Below are positions 19,078 to 27,537 of a stretch of 64,000 nucleotides of DNA, one piece after another; position 1 is the first letter of the stretch; each line of letters begins with the position of its first letter. The translations under genes were made by a program, and so were the position numbers. The DNA comes from an uncultured Archangium sp. (GTDB taxonomy: Bacteria > Myxococcota > Myxococcia > Myxococcales > Myxococcaceae): assembly GCA_903905455.1 (NCBI GenBank), contig CAIVGN010000046.1, forward strand, positions 84,346 to 148,345, written 5' to 3'. The notes under the pieces are model-generated. The model was not told the origin of the DNA and searched no databases. It saw only the letters and a list, made by a program, of their open reading frames with translations.

Positions 19078-20031
19078 ATGACGCCGCTCGAAGCAGCCGC
19101 GTCCGTCGTGCTCCTCGAGTTCCAGCAGTCGTATGGGCTGGGTTTCGTGGCTCCGAATGGGCGCATCGTCACGTGTTTCCACGTGGTGGCCGACGAGCGC
19201 GAGATCACCGCGCACCTCGCCGATGGCCGGGTGCTGCCGGTGCAGGGCGTGTGCGCCGTGGACACCCGGCGCGATCTCGCGGTGCTCGACGTGGGCCTGC
19301 TCGACGCCACGCCGGTGAAGCCCGGCAGCCCGAAGTTCGCCCAGGAAGGCCAGGACGTCTTCATCTTCGGCATGGTGGCCGGCGAGGGGCGCGCGCGGTG
19401 GGTGGACGCGCGGCTGACCGCGGTGCAGGTCGTCGGCGCGTCGCTCACCGTGTACTCGCTTACGGGCCAGGTGCCGGCCGACGCGTCCGGCGGCCCGTTG
19501 ATCGGCCCCGACGGCACCGCGCTGGGCGTGGTGACGGTGGCCGAGACCGAAGAGGGCGTGGTGACGCTGTGCGTCCCCTGGCGCTACGTCGAGCCGTTGC
19601 TGCACCAGAACCAGGAGCTGCCGCTCACGGTGCTGACCTCCGACCAGCGCAAGCCGCCGCGCCGCGAGGTGCCCGACCACCCCCTCGCGCTGCTGCAGGG
19701 CTCGGTGGTGTCGGGTCTCGAGGCCACGGCCGAGGGACTCGCCGAGGCGATCCGGGTCGGGGCGCCGGCCTACAACGAGGGGGACATCGCGCGTTGCTAC
19801 GCGGTCTACGCCGCCATGGCTCGGCAGCTCATCGACACCCGCGACGACTGCCCGGGCGTGCAGACGGCGCTGCGCGCGGGGCTCAAGCGGGCCTCGGGGC
19901 TGGGCGACGTCGACCACCAGGCCTGGGCCATGCGCGACGCCTTCGATGGGCTCTTGCTGGTGATCGAGAAGTACCTGCGGGTGCACCCCGGGCACGGCCG
20001 CAAGCCCGGCAAGCCGACGCTGCTCAACTGA
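19078..20031 (+). CDS. Trypsin-like serine protease domain protein
   Basis: 317 residues without an obvious signal peptide. The S1/DegP-like fold is visible with His35 in TCFHVV, Asp66 in DTRRDLAVLD and Ser137 in ADASGGPL, a full triad (the usual GNSGGP is changed to DASGGP). The C-terminal ~120 residues (from about RKPPRREVPDHPLAL) form a separate helical region rich in Ala, perhaps a TPR-like module, ending in a basic tail. It may act in the cytoplasm given the lack of a signal. Its neighbours give no clue to the substrate. Confidence 0.75.
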   Translation: MTPLEAAASVVLLEFQQSYGLGFVAPNGRIVTCFHVVADEREITAHLADGRVLPVQGVCAVDTRRDLAVLDVGLLDATPVKPGSPKFAQEGQDVFIFGMVAGEGRARWVDARLTAVQVVGASLTVYSLTGQVPADASGGPLIGPDGTALGVVTVAETEEGVVTLCVPWRYVEPLLHQNQELPLTVLTSDQRKPPRREVPDHPLALLQGSVVSGLEATAEGLAEAIRVGAPAYNEGDIARCYAVYAAMARQLIDTRDDCPGVQTALRAGLKRASGLGDVDHQAWAMRDAFDGLLLVIEKYLRVHPGHGRKPGKPTLLN

Positions 20032-20034
20032 TCT

Positions 20035-20628
20035 TCAGGGGCTGCCGGCGTCGACCGCTTCGGTGGCCGGCGAAGGCACCGGCGCCGGGGGCAGCGCGGG
20101 CGGGGGCAGGGCCTCGACGAGGACCTTGAGCTTCTGCAGGCCGGTCGCGAGGTGGGCGCTGAGCCGGGTCTCGACCGTGCCCTTGAAGAACCCGCCCACC
20201 ATCAGCGGCAGCGTGCCCTCGTCGGTCCACGTGACGCGGGTCTGCGCGCCCTCGCGGGTGAAGCGAATGCGGGCCCGGGCGTTCTCCGTCGGCGACTCGA
20301 GGGCCTCCGAGAGCGCGATGCCCTGCGTGGGGTCTGACTCGACGATCTCGATGCGGCCCTGGCCCATCTTCGGGCCGAGCCACGACCAGCGCGCGCCGAC
20401 GCCGTCCTGGGGCCCCTCGAACATGTTGCGCAGCTGGGGGTCGAGCGCGCGGGTCCACGGCGACCATTCCTGCCAGCGCTTGAGATCGTTCAAGAAGGGG
20501 TGAATGCGCTCGGGGCTCGAGGCGATCACCACCTGCTGCTCGACGCGCCACGTCCGCGGGAGCGCCGCGGCGCCGACGCCGACGAGCAGCACGAGCGCGA
20601 TGAGCGCGATGGCGATCTTCTTGATCAC
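20035..20628 (-). CDS. SRPBCC (polyketide cyclase/START-like) family protein
   Basis: 197 residues with an N-terminal membrane helix or signal anchor (IKKIAIALIALVLLVGVGAA). An SRPBCC domain follows: VEQQVVIASSPERIHPFLND, LKRWQEWSPW, then GEGTLPL-like strands and a C-terminal helix. A Pro/Ala-rich tail ends the protein. This fold binds hydrophobic ligands; the ligand here is unknown. It is divergent from the YceI gene with 30 bp between start codons. Confidence 0.82.
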   Translation of the reverse strand: MIKKIAIALIALVLLVGVGAAALPRTWRVEQQVVIASSPERIHPFLNDLKRWQEWSPWTRALDPQLRNMFEGPQDGVGARWSWLGPKMGQGRIEIVESDPTQGIALSEALESPTENARARIRFTREGAQTRVTWTDEGTLPLMVGGFFKGTVETRLSAHLATGLQKLKVLVEALPPPALPPAPVPSPATEAVDAGSP

Positions 20629-20658
20629 GAGGGGAGGGCTCTATGCCAGACACCACCC

Positions 20659-21150
20659 ATGGCGCGCTACGACGCATCGACCGCGGAGATCCTCGTCTTC
20701 ACTTTCAAGGAAGGCCTGCTCTCGGCCGTGGCCCACGACCTGAAGCTGCGCGTCTCGACGGGCACCGTCGAGGTCGAGGGCACGCAGGTGCGCGCCGACT
20801 TCGACGCCGGCTCGCTGCGCCTGGTGGCGCCGATGAAGGACGGGGCGGAGAACCCGACGGCGATCCCCCGCCTGGTCTACGGGGAGGTCGAGAAGAACAC
20901 CGCCAAGGACGTGCTCGACGCGAAGCGCTACCCGGCCATCACCTTCACCTCGAGCCAGATCACCGACACCGAGGTGGTGGGCCAACTGACGCTCCACGGG
21001 CAGACGCGGGAGGTGCGCGGGCGCCGGTCGGGACGCACCGCCGAGTTCTCGCTCGACCAGCGCGACTTCGGCATCAAGCCGTTCTCCGCGATGCTGGGCA
21101 CGCTCAAGGTCAAGCCGGTGATCACCGTGAAGGTGACGCTGCCCGCCTAG
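20659..21150 (+). CDS. YceI-like domain protein
   Basis: 163 residues, a lipocalin-like YceI domain without a signal peptide. It begins MARYDASTAEILVFTFKEGL and contains AVAHDLKLRVSTGTV, DVLDAKRYPAITFTSSQI, GQLTLHGQTREV and RDFGIKPFSAMLGTLKVKP, all standard YceI strands. The family binds isoprenoid chains or other amphiphiles. Lack of a signal suggests a cytoplasmic form. Its stop overlaps by 4 bp the stop of the convergent cyclic-nucleotide-binding gene. Confidence 0.85.
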   Translation: MARYDASTAEILVFTFKEGLLSAVAHDLKLRVSTGTVEVEGTQVRADFDAGSLRLVAPMKDGAENPTAIPRLVYGEVEKNTAKDVLDAKRYPAITFTSSQITDTEVVGQLTLHGQTREVRGRRSGRTAEFSLDQRDFGIKPFSAMLGTLKVKPVITVKVTLPA

Positions 21151-21656
21151 CGCTTGACCGCCGGGCGAATCAGCGTGCGCTCGTCGTCGTCGTGCTCGGA
21201 GGCCATGTCCTGGAGGCGCTGGTTGGTGACCCGCAACCGGCGCGAGAGTTCGCGGCAGATGTTCTGGAGCACCATCACGTAACCGGCGACGTCCTCCTGG
21301 TAGAGCCGGTAGAGGTCGCGGTTGCCCAGCGAGAAGAGCAGCGACGCCTGCTCGGCCACCACCGTCGCCGAGCGCTTCTGGATGTCGATGAGCGTCATCT
21401 CGCCGAAGAACTCGCCGGGCCCCAGGCGGATCATCTTCATGCGGCGACCCTCCTCGTTGTCACGGCAGACCACGACCTCGCCGTGGCGCACGAGGAACAT
21501 CGCGCGGCCCGCGTCGCCCTGCTTGCACACCTCTTCGCCCGGCTCGACGCGGTGCTCCCCGAGCAGCCCCACGAGGCGCTCGAGCGTGTCTTCCTCCAGC
21601 CCTCCGAAGATGGCGATCGACGGCAGCCAGTGCATGAGATCGGCTTCGTTCTTCAT
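21147..21656 (-). CDS. Cyclic nucleotide-binding domain protein
   Basis: 169 residues, one cNMP-binding beta-roll and no helix-turn-helix. LPSIAIFGGLEEDTLERLV opens the domain, followed by GEEVCKQGDAGRAMFLVRHG and the phosphate-binding cassette region GPGEFFGEMTLIDIQKRSAT (the GE and R(S/A)A pattern is present). The C-terminal helix RELSRRLRVTNQRLQDM looks like a coiled coil. Its ATG overlaps the stop of the VWA gene (ATGA), so it is translationally coupled as the third gene of the MoxR-VWA operon. It could be a cNMP-responsive regulator of that chaperone pair. Confidence 0.88.
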   Translation of the reverse strand: MKNEADLMHWLPSIAIFGGLEEDTLERLVGLLGEHRVEPGEEVCKQGDAGRAMFLVRHGEVVVCRDNEEGRRMKMIRLGPGEFFGEMTLIDIQKRSATVVAEQASLLFSLGNRDLYRLYQEDVAGYVMVLQNICRELSRRLRVTNQRLQDMASEHDDDERTLIRPAVKR

Positions 21657-22831
21657 GCGACCCTCGCCTTCGTGAGCTGGTGCACCGCGTCTCCGAGGCC
21701 CTCGAGGGTCAGGGGGTGCATCGGGAAGATACGCCGAAGTACGTCGATGGTGCTCTGCCACCAGCTCGAAGGCTGTTCCGGGTTGAGCCAGGCCGCCGAG
21801 GGGTAGTGCTCCCGCAGGCGCATCATCCACATCACGCCCTCGACGCCCTCGTCTTCCTGCCAGCCCGAGACGCTCATCAGTTCCCAGGGGGCCATGAGCG
21901 CGTCGCCGACGACGATCAGCTTGTACTTGCGGTCGGTCTCCGAGAAGAGCTGCGAGAGCTTCACCGCGTCGCCCAGCCGCGCGTCCTTGTAGACCCGGCC
22001 GTAGATGCAGTTGTGGAAGTAGTAGGTGCGCAGCTCCTTGAAGTGCGTGGCCTTCTTCGCTGCGGTGAAGAGCCGCGAGACGAGGTGGGCATAGGGGTCC
22101 ATGGACCCACCGACGTCCATCAGGAGGATCACCCGGGTGTTGGACTTGCGCGGGGGCCGCGTCACCACCTCGAGATCGCCCAGGTTCTTCGCGGTCTTGT
22201 CGATGGTGCCGTCGAGGTCGAGCTCGTCGGGTTGCCCTTCGCGGGTGAACGCGCGCAGCTTGCGCAGCGCGAGCTGGAGCTGCCGCACGTCGAGCACGAG
22301 GTCGTCGCGGTACTCGCGGAAGTTGCGCTGGCCGGCCACCGAGACGGCGCTGCGCATGCCCCCGCCGCCTCCGATGCGCATGCCCGGCCGCGCGGCCCGC
22401 CCGGAGTTGCCGAAGGGGGAGGTGCCGCCGGTGCCGATCCACTTGTTGCCGCCGTCGTGGCGTTCCTTCTGCTCGCGCAGGCGCTGCTCGAAGCGCTTCT
22501 CGAGCTCGGCGCGGTCGAACTGTTCGAGCAGGGCGCGCTCTTCGGCGCTGAGGGTAGGCCGGCGCTGGTCGGCGGCCTTGAGCCAGTCCAGGAGCTGCTC
22601 GTGGATCTCCAGCGCCTTCGCCTCGAGGCCCTCGAAGATCGTGCCGAAGGCCTCATCGAAGGCGTCGAGGTGCTTCTCGTCGTGCACCAGGAGCGCGCGG
22701 GCCACGTGGTAGAACCCGTCCAGCGAGCTGTCGTGCAGGCCGGCCTTGAGGGCGCCGGCGAGGGCGACGGCCTCCTGGGTGCCCACGGGGACCTTGCGGG
22801 CCCGCAGCGCGTAGAGGAACGGGATGAACAT
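21653..22831 (-). CDS. VWA domain-containing CoxE-like protein
   Basis: 392 residues, soluble. The N-terminal half is helical with a charged region (EKRFEQRLREQKERHDG) and a Gly-rich linker (about 130-165). The C-terminal VWA domain has the metal-ion site DVGGS (about 239-243; canonical DxSxS with the first Ser replaced by Gly) and a later VVGDALMAP strand. VWA proteins of this kind work with MoxR ATPases as metal-dependent co-chaperones that insert cofactors or activate complexes. It overlaps by 1 bp with the MoxR gene and by 4 bp with the cNMP-binding gene. Confidence 0.87.
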   Translation of the reverse strand: MFIPFLYALRARKVPVGTQEAVALAGALKAGLHDSSLDGFYHVARALLVHDEKHLDAFDEAFGTIFEGLEAKALEIHEQLLDWLKAADQRRPTLSAEERALLEQFDRAELEKRFEQRLREQKERHDGGNKWIGTGGTSPFGNSGRAARPGMRIGGGGGMRSAVSVAGQRNFREYRDDLVLDVRQLQLALRKLRAFTREGQPDELDLDGTIDKTAKNLGDLEVVTRPPRKSNTRVILLMDVGGSMDPYAHLVSRLFTAAKKATHFKELRTYYFHNCIYGRVYKDARLGDAVKLSQLFSETDRKYKLIVVGDALMAPWELMSVSGWQEDEGVEGVMWMMRLREHYPSAAWLNPEQPSSWWQSTIDVLRRIFPMHPLTLEGLGDAVHQLTKARVA

Positions 22832-23658
22832 CAGGCCCTCGTGCGCTTCGGCCCGCCGAAGGTCTCGGAGAACGCCAGCAGGTCCTGCTCGCGCTTGAGC
22901 AGCGCCCCCAGGAAGGGGAGGTTCTCGTCGAGCTTGAGCGTGGAGACCCCGGAGGCCTTGAGCGCCGCGATCCAGTCGACCAGCTCGCTCGTCGAGGGGC
23001 GCTTGCGCAGCCGCGTCAGGGCGCGCAGCTCGTAGAAGATCTGCAGCGACTGCTCGACCATGCGGTCCGAGAGATCGGGGTGGTGCACCGCCACGATGCG
23101 CTTCATCAGGTCCTGGTCGGGGAAGTCGATGAAGTGGAACACGCAGCGGCGCAGGAAGGCGTCGGGCAGGTCCTTCTCGTTGTTGGAGGTGATGATCACC
23201 ACCGGGCGATCCTTCGCCACCACCTCGCGGTCGGTCTCGACCACCCGGAAGCGCATGCGGTCGAGTTCGTGGAGCAGGTCGTTGGGGAACTCGAGGTCGG
23301 CCTTGTCGATCTCGTCGATCAACAGCACCCGGCGTTCGGGCGCCGAGAACGACTCGCCCAGCGGCCCGAGCTTGATGTACTTCTCGATGTCCTTCACGTC
23401 GTGGTCGTTGAACCGCGAGTCGTGGAGCCGCTGCACGGCGTCGTACACGTACAACCCGTCCTGGGCGCGCGTGGTGCTCTTGACGTGCCAGGTCAACAGC
23501 TTGAGGCCCAGGGCCTTGGAGACGGCCTCCGCGAGCAGCGTCTTGCCGGTGCCGGGCTCACCCTTGACCAGCAGGGGGCGCTGCAGCACCAGCGCGCAAT
23601 CGACGGCCGAGCGCAGGCTCTCGCTCGTCAGGTAGGAATCGGTGCCCTTGAATCGCAT
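22831..23658 (-). CDS. MoxR family AAA+ ATPase
   Basis: 275 residues. Walker A GEPGTGKT (33-40), Walker B LLIDEIDKAD, sensor 1 in ITSNNEKDLPDAFLRRC and the second arginine-rich sensor region are all clear. MoxR proteins act as chaperones for VWA partners; the partner gene follows with a one-base overlap. ATG 23658 is the natural start, 56 bp from the divergent membrane-protein gene. Which target complex they mature is unknown. Confidence 0.93.
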   Translation of the reverse strand: MRFKGTDSYLTSESLRSAVDCALVLQRPLLVKGEPGTGKTLLAEAVSKALGLKLLTWHVKSTTRAQDGLYVYDAVQRLHDSRFNDHDVKDIEKYIKLGPLGESFSAPERRVLLIDEIDKADLEFPNDLLHELDRMRFRVVETDREVVAKDRPVVIITSNNEKDLPDAFLRRCVFHFIDFPDQDLMKRIVAVHHPDLSDRMVEQSLQIFYELRALTRLRKRPSTSELVDWIAALKASGVSTLKLDENLPFLGALLKREQDLLAFSETFGGPKRTRA

Positions 23659-23714
23659 GGCTCGACGTTAACGCCGAGTGCGGTAGCCTGCCCCGGGCTT
23701 TCGAGGGAGGAACT

Positions 23715-24485
23715 TTGGTCAAGTGGAAGTTGATGCTGACGACGTTGCCGTTCGTGGCGCTCGTCACGGGGATCAAGTGCTTCCTCGAGTTCGGGGTGCA
23801 GTTCACCGGCGTGGTGGAGTTCGGTGACTTCGGCATCGTGCTGACGGGCGCCGTGTTCCTGACCGGCTTCCTGCTCGCGGGGACGATGGCCGACTACAAG
23901 GAGAGCGAGAAGCTCCCGGGCGATCTCTCGACCACGCTGGCCACGCTGGAGGACCAGCTGGCCCTGGTGGCGGCGCAGAAGCCGGGCGTCGAGCTGAAGG
24001 CCCTGCAGCACGGGGTGCTGACCCTGACCGATGCCATTCGCGGCTGGCTGGTGAAGCGGCTGACCACCCAGCAGGTCTTCGAGGCCCTGAGCGCGATGAG
24101 CGCGACGTTGGTGGAGCTCGAGAAGGCCGGCGCCGGCGCCTACGTCTCGCGCGCGGTGTCCGAGTTGGTGAACGTGCGCAAGGCGATCTCCCGCATCGAC
24201 GTGATCAGCCGCACCGGGTTCCTGCCTCCGGCCTACGCGCTGCTCGAGGTGCTGCTGGCGATGATCCTGCTGCTGCTCATGGTGGCGAAGTTCAAGACCA
24301 CGGTGGCCGAGGTAGTGCTGGTGCCCTTCGTGTCGCTGGTGAACATCTACATGCTGCGGTTGATCCGCGACATCGACGACCCTTTCGACTTCGCGCCTGA
24401 TGGCTCGAAGCGGGGCGGGGCGGAGGTCGACCTGTTCCCCATCGAGGAGTACCGGGCCCGGCTCGCGGCACGCATGGGCGTCTGA
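23715..24485 (+). CDS. Membrane protein resembling bestrophin-like DUF4239
   Basis: 256 residues with four predicted membrane helices (about 6-25, 36-58, 176-196, 202-222) in two hairpins around a ~115-residue cytoplasmic helical segment. The end of the last helix, LRLIRDIDDPFDF, matches the Asp-Pro-Phe signature after the last helix in bestrophin-like (DUF4239) proteins. Start TTG 23715 follows GAGGGAGG by 4 bp. The function of the bacterial family is poorly known (ion channel-like by fold). It is divergent from the MoxR operon. Its stop abuts the convergent oxygenase. Confidence 0.6.
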   Translation: MVKWKLMLTTLPFVALVTGIKCFLEFGVQFTGVVEFGDFGIVLTGAVFLTGFLLAGTMADYKESEKLPGDLSTTLATLEDQLALVAAQKPGVELKALQHGVLTLTDAIRGWLVKRLTTQQVFEALSAMSATLVELEKAGAGAYVSRAVSELVNVRKAISRIDVISRTGFLPPAYALLEVLLAMILLLLMVAKFKTTVAEVVLVPFVSLVNIYMLRLIRDIDDPFDFAPDGSKRGGAEVDLFPIEEYRARLAARMGV

Positions 24486-25187
24486 TCAGCGGTCGACCTC
24501 GAACGAGGAAGGCGGCCGCGCGGCGTGGTGCTGGAGGAAGGCGCCGAAGCCCGCACGCGACTCGAGCTGGAAGTCGGGCAGGCGCTCCAGCGCCTCGGGA
24601 TCGAAGTGGTACTGCTCGATGACGAGGCTCGCGCGCAGGGTGCCACTGCCGGCCTCGAAGGCGCGGACCTCGTGCGCGAGATCACCGCGAAAGTGCACCG
24701 CGTGGTTGGCGCGGGGCGAGATGCGGCCGAGATCGTTGGGGCCGTCCCACAGTTGGAGTTCTCCACCGCGCGCCTGGGGCACGGCCAGGTAGAGCACGCT
24801 GACCATCTCGGGCAGCGCCTCGTCGGCTGAGGCCGGCTTGCGCAGCGTGGCGTCGACGTGCCGGGCGACGGTGCCCCCCTCCGAGACGAGCAGCACGTTG
24901 AGGTACCACGCGTTGGGAATGCGCTCGAGGCGGCGTCGCCACCACGGGGTCAGCGCGCGCACGGTCGGGGCGCCGAGCGTGAGGTCGAACCACGGCGCGA
25001 GGGACGGGAAGCGCTCCAGCACCTCGTCGCGGCCCGCGGCGCGGAAGGTCACGCCGAAGCCGCGGCTCGCCTCGAAGGGCCCCGCCAGCGTGCTGCCGCC
25101 GACCAGCGGCGAGCCGAGCAACGCATCGCGAAGCGCCTCGAACTGCGGGGTTGGGAGCGCGCCCCTCTGGATGCGAAACTCACGCAC
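24486..25187 (-). CDS. 2OG-Fe(II) oxygenase superfamily protein
   Basis: About 233 residues. The iron triad is suggested by HxD in RHVDATL and a distal His in LAHEVRAF, with the 2-oxoglutarate-binding Arg in GTLRASLVIEQY; a VPQARGGELQLWDG strand lies between, as in prolyl-4-hydroxylase-like members. The likely reaction is hydroxylation of a protein or small molecule. The start is uncertain: GTG 25187 or GTG 25205 are possible and neither has a good ribosome site. It is divergent from the PilZ gene and begins about 63 bp from that gene's start. Confidence 0.7.
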   Translation of the reverse strand: MREFRIQRGALPTPQFEALRDALLGSPLVGGSTLAGPFEASRGFGVTFRAAGRDEVLERFPSLAPWFDLTLGAPTVRALTPWWRRRLERIPNAWYLNVLLVSEGGTVARHVDATLRKPASADEALPEMVSVLYLAVPQARGGELQLWDGPNDLGRISPRANHAVHFRGDLAHEVRAFEAGSGTLRASLVIEQYHFDPEALERLPDFQLESRAGFGAFLQHHAARPPSSFEVDR

Positions 25188-25250
25188 GGCGTCATGCTGC
25201 CGCACCCGCAGGAAACTTGCCTGTGTCTTCCTGTAGCGGAGACTTCCGGG

Positions 25251-26723
25251 GTGCTGATCGAACGGCAGAAACGCGCGTCGCGGGTTCGTTTCCGGCATCC
25301 GGTGCGCGTGGTCACGCTCGGAGGGCAACAGCGGGTCATCCGCACGTTGACCGCCAACGTCTCTCACGACGGGCTCTTCCTGCTCATGCCCGAACCGCTG
25401 CCGCATGGGACGAAGGTGGCGCTCTCGCTCGAGGCAGGGGGGCGCGCGCTCGCCCTGGCCCAGGCCGAGGTGGTGTGGGACCGGACGGACCAGAGCGAAC
25501 TGCCGGACCACGCGCCGGGGTGCGGGGTGCGTTTCACCGAGTTCATGCACCCGCGAGCGAAGGAACTGGTGAACTACCTCGTCGACAACCTCGACCAGGG
25601 CAGGCCGCTGGCCCTCGCGCCGCCTGAACGACGTTGGCGCAAGGCGTTGCCGTGGGTCGCCGCTGCGGCCGCCGTGGCCACGGTCATCGTCATCGCGGTG
25701 ATTTCCCTCTCCGCCCTGGGCGGCGAGGGGCAGGGTGAGGACGCGAGCGAACTCGAGGACGCCGAGGCCGCGATCGCCGCTGAGCGCAGAGAGGTCGTGC
25801 CCGCCAGCGCCTCCGCCGTCCCGACGCTCGCTCCCTCGGATTCACCCGCACCGGGCGCGTCCAACTCGCACGTCGAGGAGCCCGTCGCCGCCGCACCCGT
25901 CGCCGCCGCACCTGTCGCCGCCGCACCTGTCGCCGCCGCACCTGTCGCCGCCGCACCTGTCGCCGAGCCTGTCGCTGCCGCACCCGTTGCCGCCGAACCC
26001 GTCGTCGCTGCACCTGCCTCCGTGCCTGACGCCGTCGGACCTGTCGCCACCGCACCTACTGCCGCGCCTAAAGCTGCCGCACCCGTCGCCGATCCTGTCG
26101 TCGTCGCACCCGTCGCCGCACCCGTTGCCGCCGCACCCGTTGCCGCCGCACCTACTGCCGCGCCTGAAGCCGTCGGACCTGTCGCCGAGCCTGTCGCTGC
26201 CGCACCCGTCGCCGTCGCACCCGTCGCCGTCGGACCCGTCACCGCCGCACCCGTCACCGCCGCACCCGTCACCGCCGCACCTGCCGCTGCCGGCCCTGTC
26301 GCCACGCGCAAGGGCATCGCCTCCGAGGTCCCCGCGGCACGGGGGGCCACCGCGTCGATCGCCCAGCCCAAGGCGACCCCGACCCGGCGAGACGCCGCGG
26401 CGCGCTCCGGCCCCGAGCGCGGCACCGTGCACCTCCCCTCCGGAGCCGCGTCCAAGCTGACGTGGGTCCTCTCCGGCACCGAGTTGCGCCTCTCCCCTGA
26501 CGGCAACGTGAGCCGCGCCTTCCTCCTCGCCAGCCCCGCGCGCGCGGTCTTCGATCTCGATGGTCGAGCGCCCGACCGCAGTCGCCAGCTCGCCGGGTCG
26601 ATCCCCCACGCGACCGGCGTGCGGCTCGGCAAGCAGGGCAAGGGCACGCGCATCGTGGTCGATCTCGACCGTGCCCCGAGCCGCTCGAGCCAGGACGGCT
26701 CCGCGCTCGTGCTCTCGTTCTGA
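25251..26723 (+). CDS. PilZ - membrane helix - Pro/Ala/Val repeat - AMIN domain fusion
   Basis: 490 residues with an unusual order. Residues 1-110 form a PilZ domain with the c-di-GMP RxxxR (QKRASRVR) and NVSHDGLF (D/NxSxxG) motifs. A membrane helix lies at about 130-156. About 140 residues (211-349) are degenerate Pro-Val-Ala-Ala-Ala repeats that could span the periplasm. The last ~90 residues (LTWVLSGTELRLSPDG to VVDLDRAPS) look like an AMIN domain, which localises proteins to septal or polar peptidoglycan. So a cytoplasmic second-messenger sensor is tethered to an envelope-binding domain. GTG 25251 follows GGAG. Both end domains are recognisable but no one enzyme activity is present. Confidence 0.72.
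   Translation: MLIERQKRASRVRFRHPVRVVTLGGQQRVIRTLTANVSHDGLFLLMPEPLPHGTKVALSLEAGGRALALAQAEVVWDRTDQSELPDHAPGCGVRFTEFMHPRAKELVNYLVDNLDQGRPLALAPPERRWRKALPWVAAAAAVATVIVIAVISLSALGGEGQGEDASELEDAEAAIAAERREVVPASASAVPTLAPSDSPAPGASNSHVEEPVAAAPVAAAPVAAAPVAAAPVAAAPVAEPVAAAPVAAEPVVAAPASVPDAVGPVATAPTAAPKAAAPVADPVVVAPVAAPVAAAPVAAAPTAAPEAVGPVAEPVAAAPVAVAPVAVGPVTAAPVTAAPVTAAPAAAGPVATRKGIASEVPAARGATASIAQPKATPTRRDAAARSGPERGTVHLPSGAASKLTWVLSGTELRLSPDGNVSRAFLLASPARAVFDLDGRAPDRSRQLAGSIPHATGVRLGKQGKGTRIVVDLDRAPSRSSQDGSALVLSF
25881..26297 (+). repeat. In-frame 15-bp tandem repeats (Pro-Val-Ala-Ala-Ala)
   Basis: A 15-bp unit, C-C-C/T-GTCGCCGCCGCA, repeats at least five times exactly or nearly so from 25881 and then in decayed form to about 26297. 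All units stay in frame. Such DNA can change copy number by slippage and so alter linker length in the PilZ-AMIN protein. Confidence 0.85.
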
Positions 26724-26758
26724 CCCTCGCCGCGCCCGCGGTGTAAGAGCCCCACCCC

Positions 26759-27526
26759 GTGGAGCTCTCGCCCCTGACCATCGCCGGCCTCTCCCTCGTC
26801 GCGCTCGTGGCGGGGCTGGTCGACGCCATTGCCGGGGGCGGCGGGTTGCTCACGGTGCCCGCGCTGTTGGCGACCGGCATCCCCACGCCCATGGTCTTCG
26901 GCACCAACAAGGGCTCCGCAGTCTTCGGCAGCGGCGCGTCGTTGCTGCGCTTCTGGCGGGCCGGCCTGGTGGACGTGCGCCGGGCGCGGCTGCTGTTCCC
27001 GCTGGGGTTCCTCGGCTCGTGCGCGGGGGCGCTGCTGCTGACGGTCCTCGACCCGAAGGTGCTCCGGCCGTTGGTGCTGGTGCTGCTGGTCGCGGCGGGC
27101 TTCATCGTGGCCTTCGTTCGTCCCCCGGCCGTCCGCGAAGGGGGGCCGGGGGCGCGTGCCGGGCTGAAGACCGCCGTGCTCGCGTTGCTCATCGGGGCCT
27201 ACGACGGCTTCTTCGGTCCGGGCACCGGCACGTTCCTGATCATCGGCTTCGTGATGCTGCTCCACCTCTCGCTGCAGCACGCTTCGGCGAACGCCAAGGT
27301 GGTGAACTTCGCGTCGAACCTCGCGGCGATGCTCTTCCTGGCGTGGAAGGGCCTGGTGATCTGGCAAGTCTCGCTGCCCATGGCGGCCGGTCAGTTCATC
27401 GGGGGAACCATCGGCGCGCACCTCGCGGTGAAGGGCGGCGACACGCTGGTGCGCCGGGTGGTGCTCCTGGTGGTCTTGGCGCTGGTGACGCGACTCGGTT
27501 ACGACGTGCTCCATCCCACGAGCTGA
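26759..27526 (+). CDS. TSUP/TauE-SafE family membrane transporter
   Basis: 255 residues, about seven to eight membrane helices. The N-terminal repeat ALVAGLVDAIAGGGGLLTVPALL and PMVFGTNKGSAVFGSGASLL are standard TSUP (DUF81) motifs; the second half repeats the pattern with AYDGFFGPGTGTFLIIGFVM and HASANAKVVNFASNLAA. Family members export or import sulfite, sulfonates and other organosulfur anions. GTG 26759 is the start. The next gene, the SelW-like selenoprotein, begins 12 bp after the stop, with its Shine-Dalgarno in that gap, so the two are an operon. Confidence 0.85.
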   Translation: MELSPLTIAGLSLVALVAGLVDAIAGGGGLLTVPALLATGIPTPMVFGTNKGSAVFGSGASLLRFWRAGLVDVRRARLLFPLGFLGSCAGALLLTVLDPKVLRPLVLVLLVAAGFIVAFVRPPAVREGGPGARAGLKTAVLALLIGAYDGFFGPGTGTFLIIGFVMLLHLSLQHASANAKVVNFASNLAAMLFLAWKGLVIWQVSLPMAAGQFIGGTIGAHLAVKGGDTLVRRVVLLVVLALVTRLGYDVLHPTS

Positions 27527-27537
27527 AGGAGCACCCC

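Noticed and set aside
25881..26297. Regular short repeats that might be mistaken for a CRISPR array
   Set aside because: The unit is 15 bp with no spacers and stays in frame inside the PilZ-AMIN gene.
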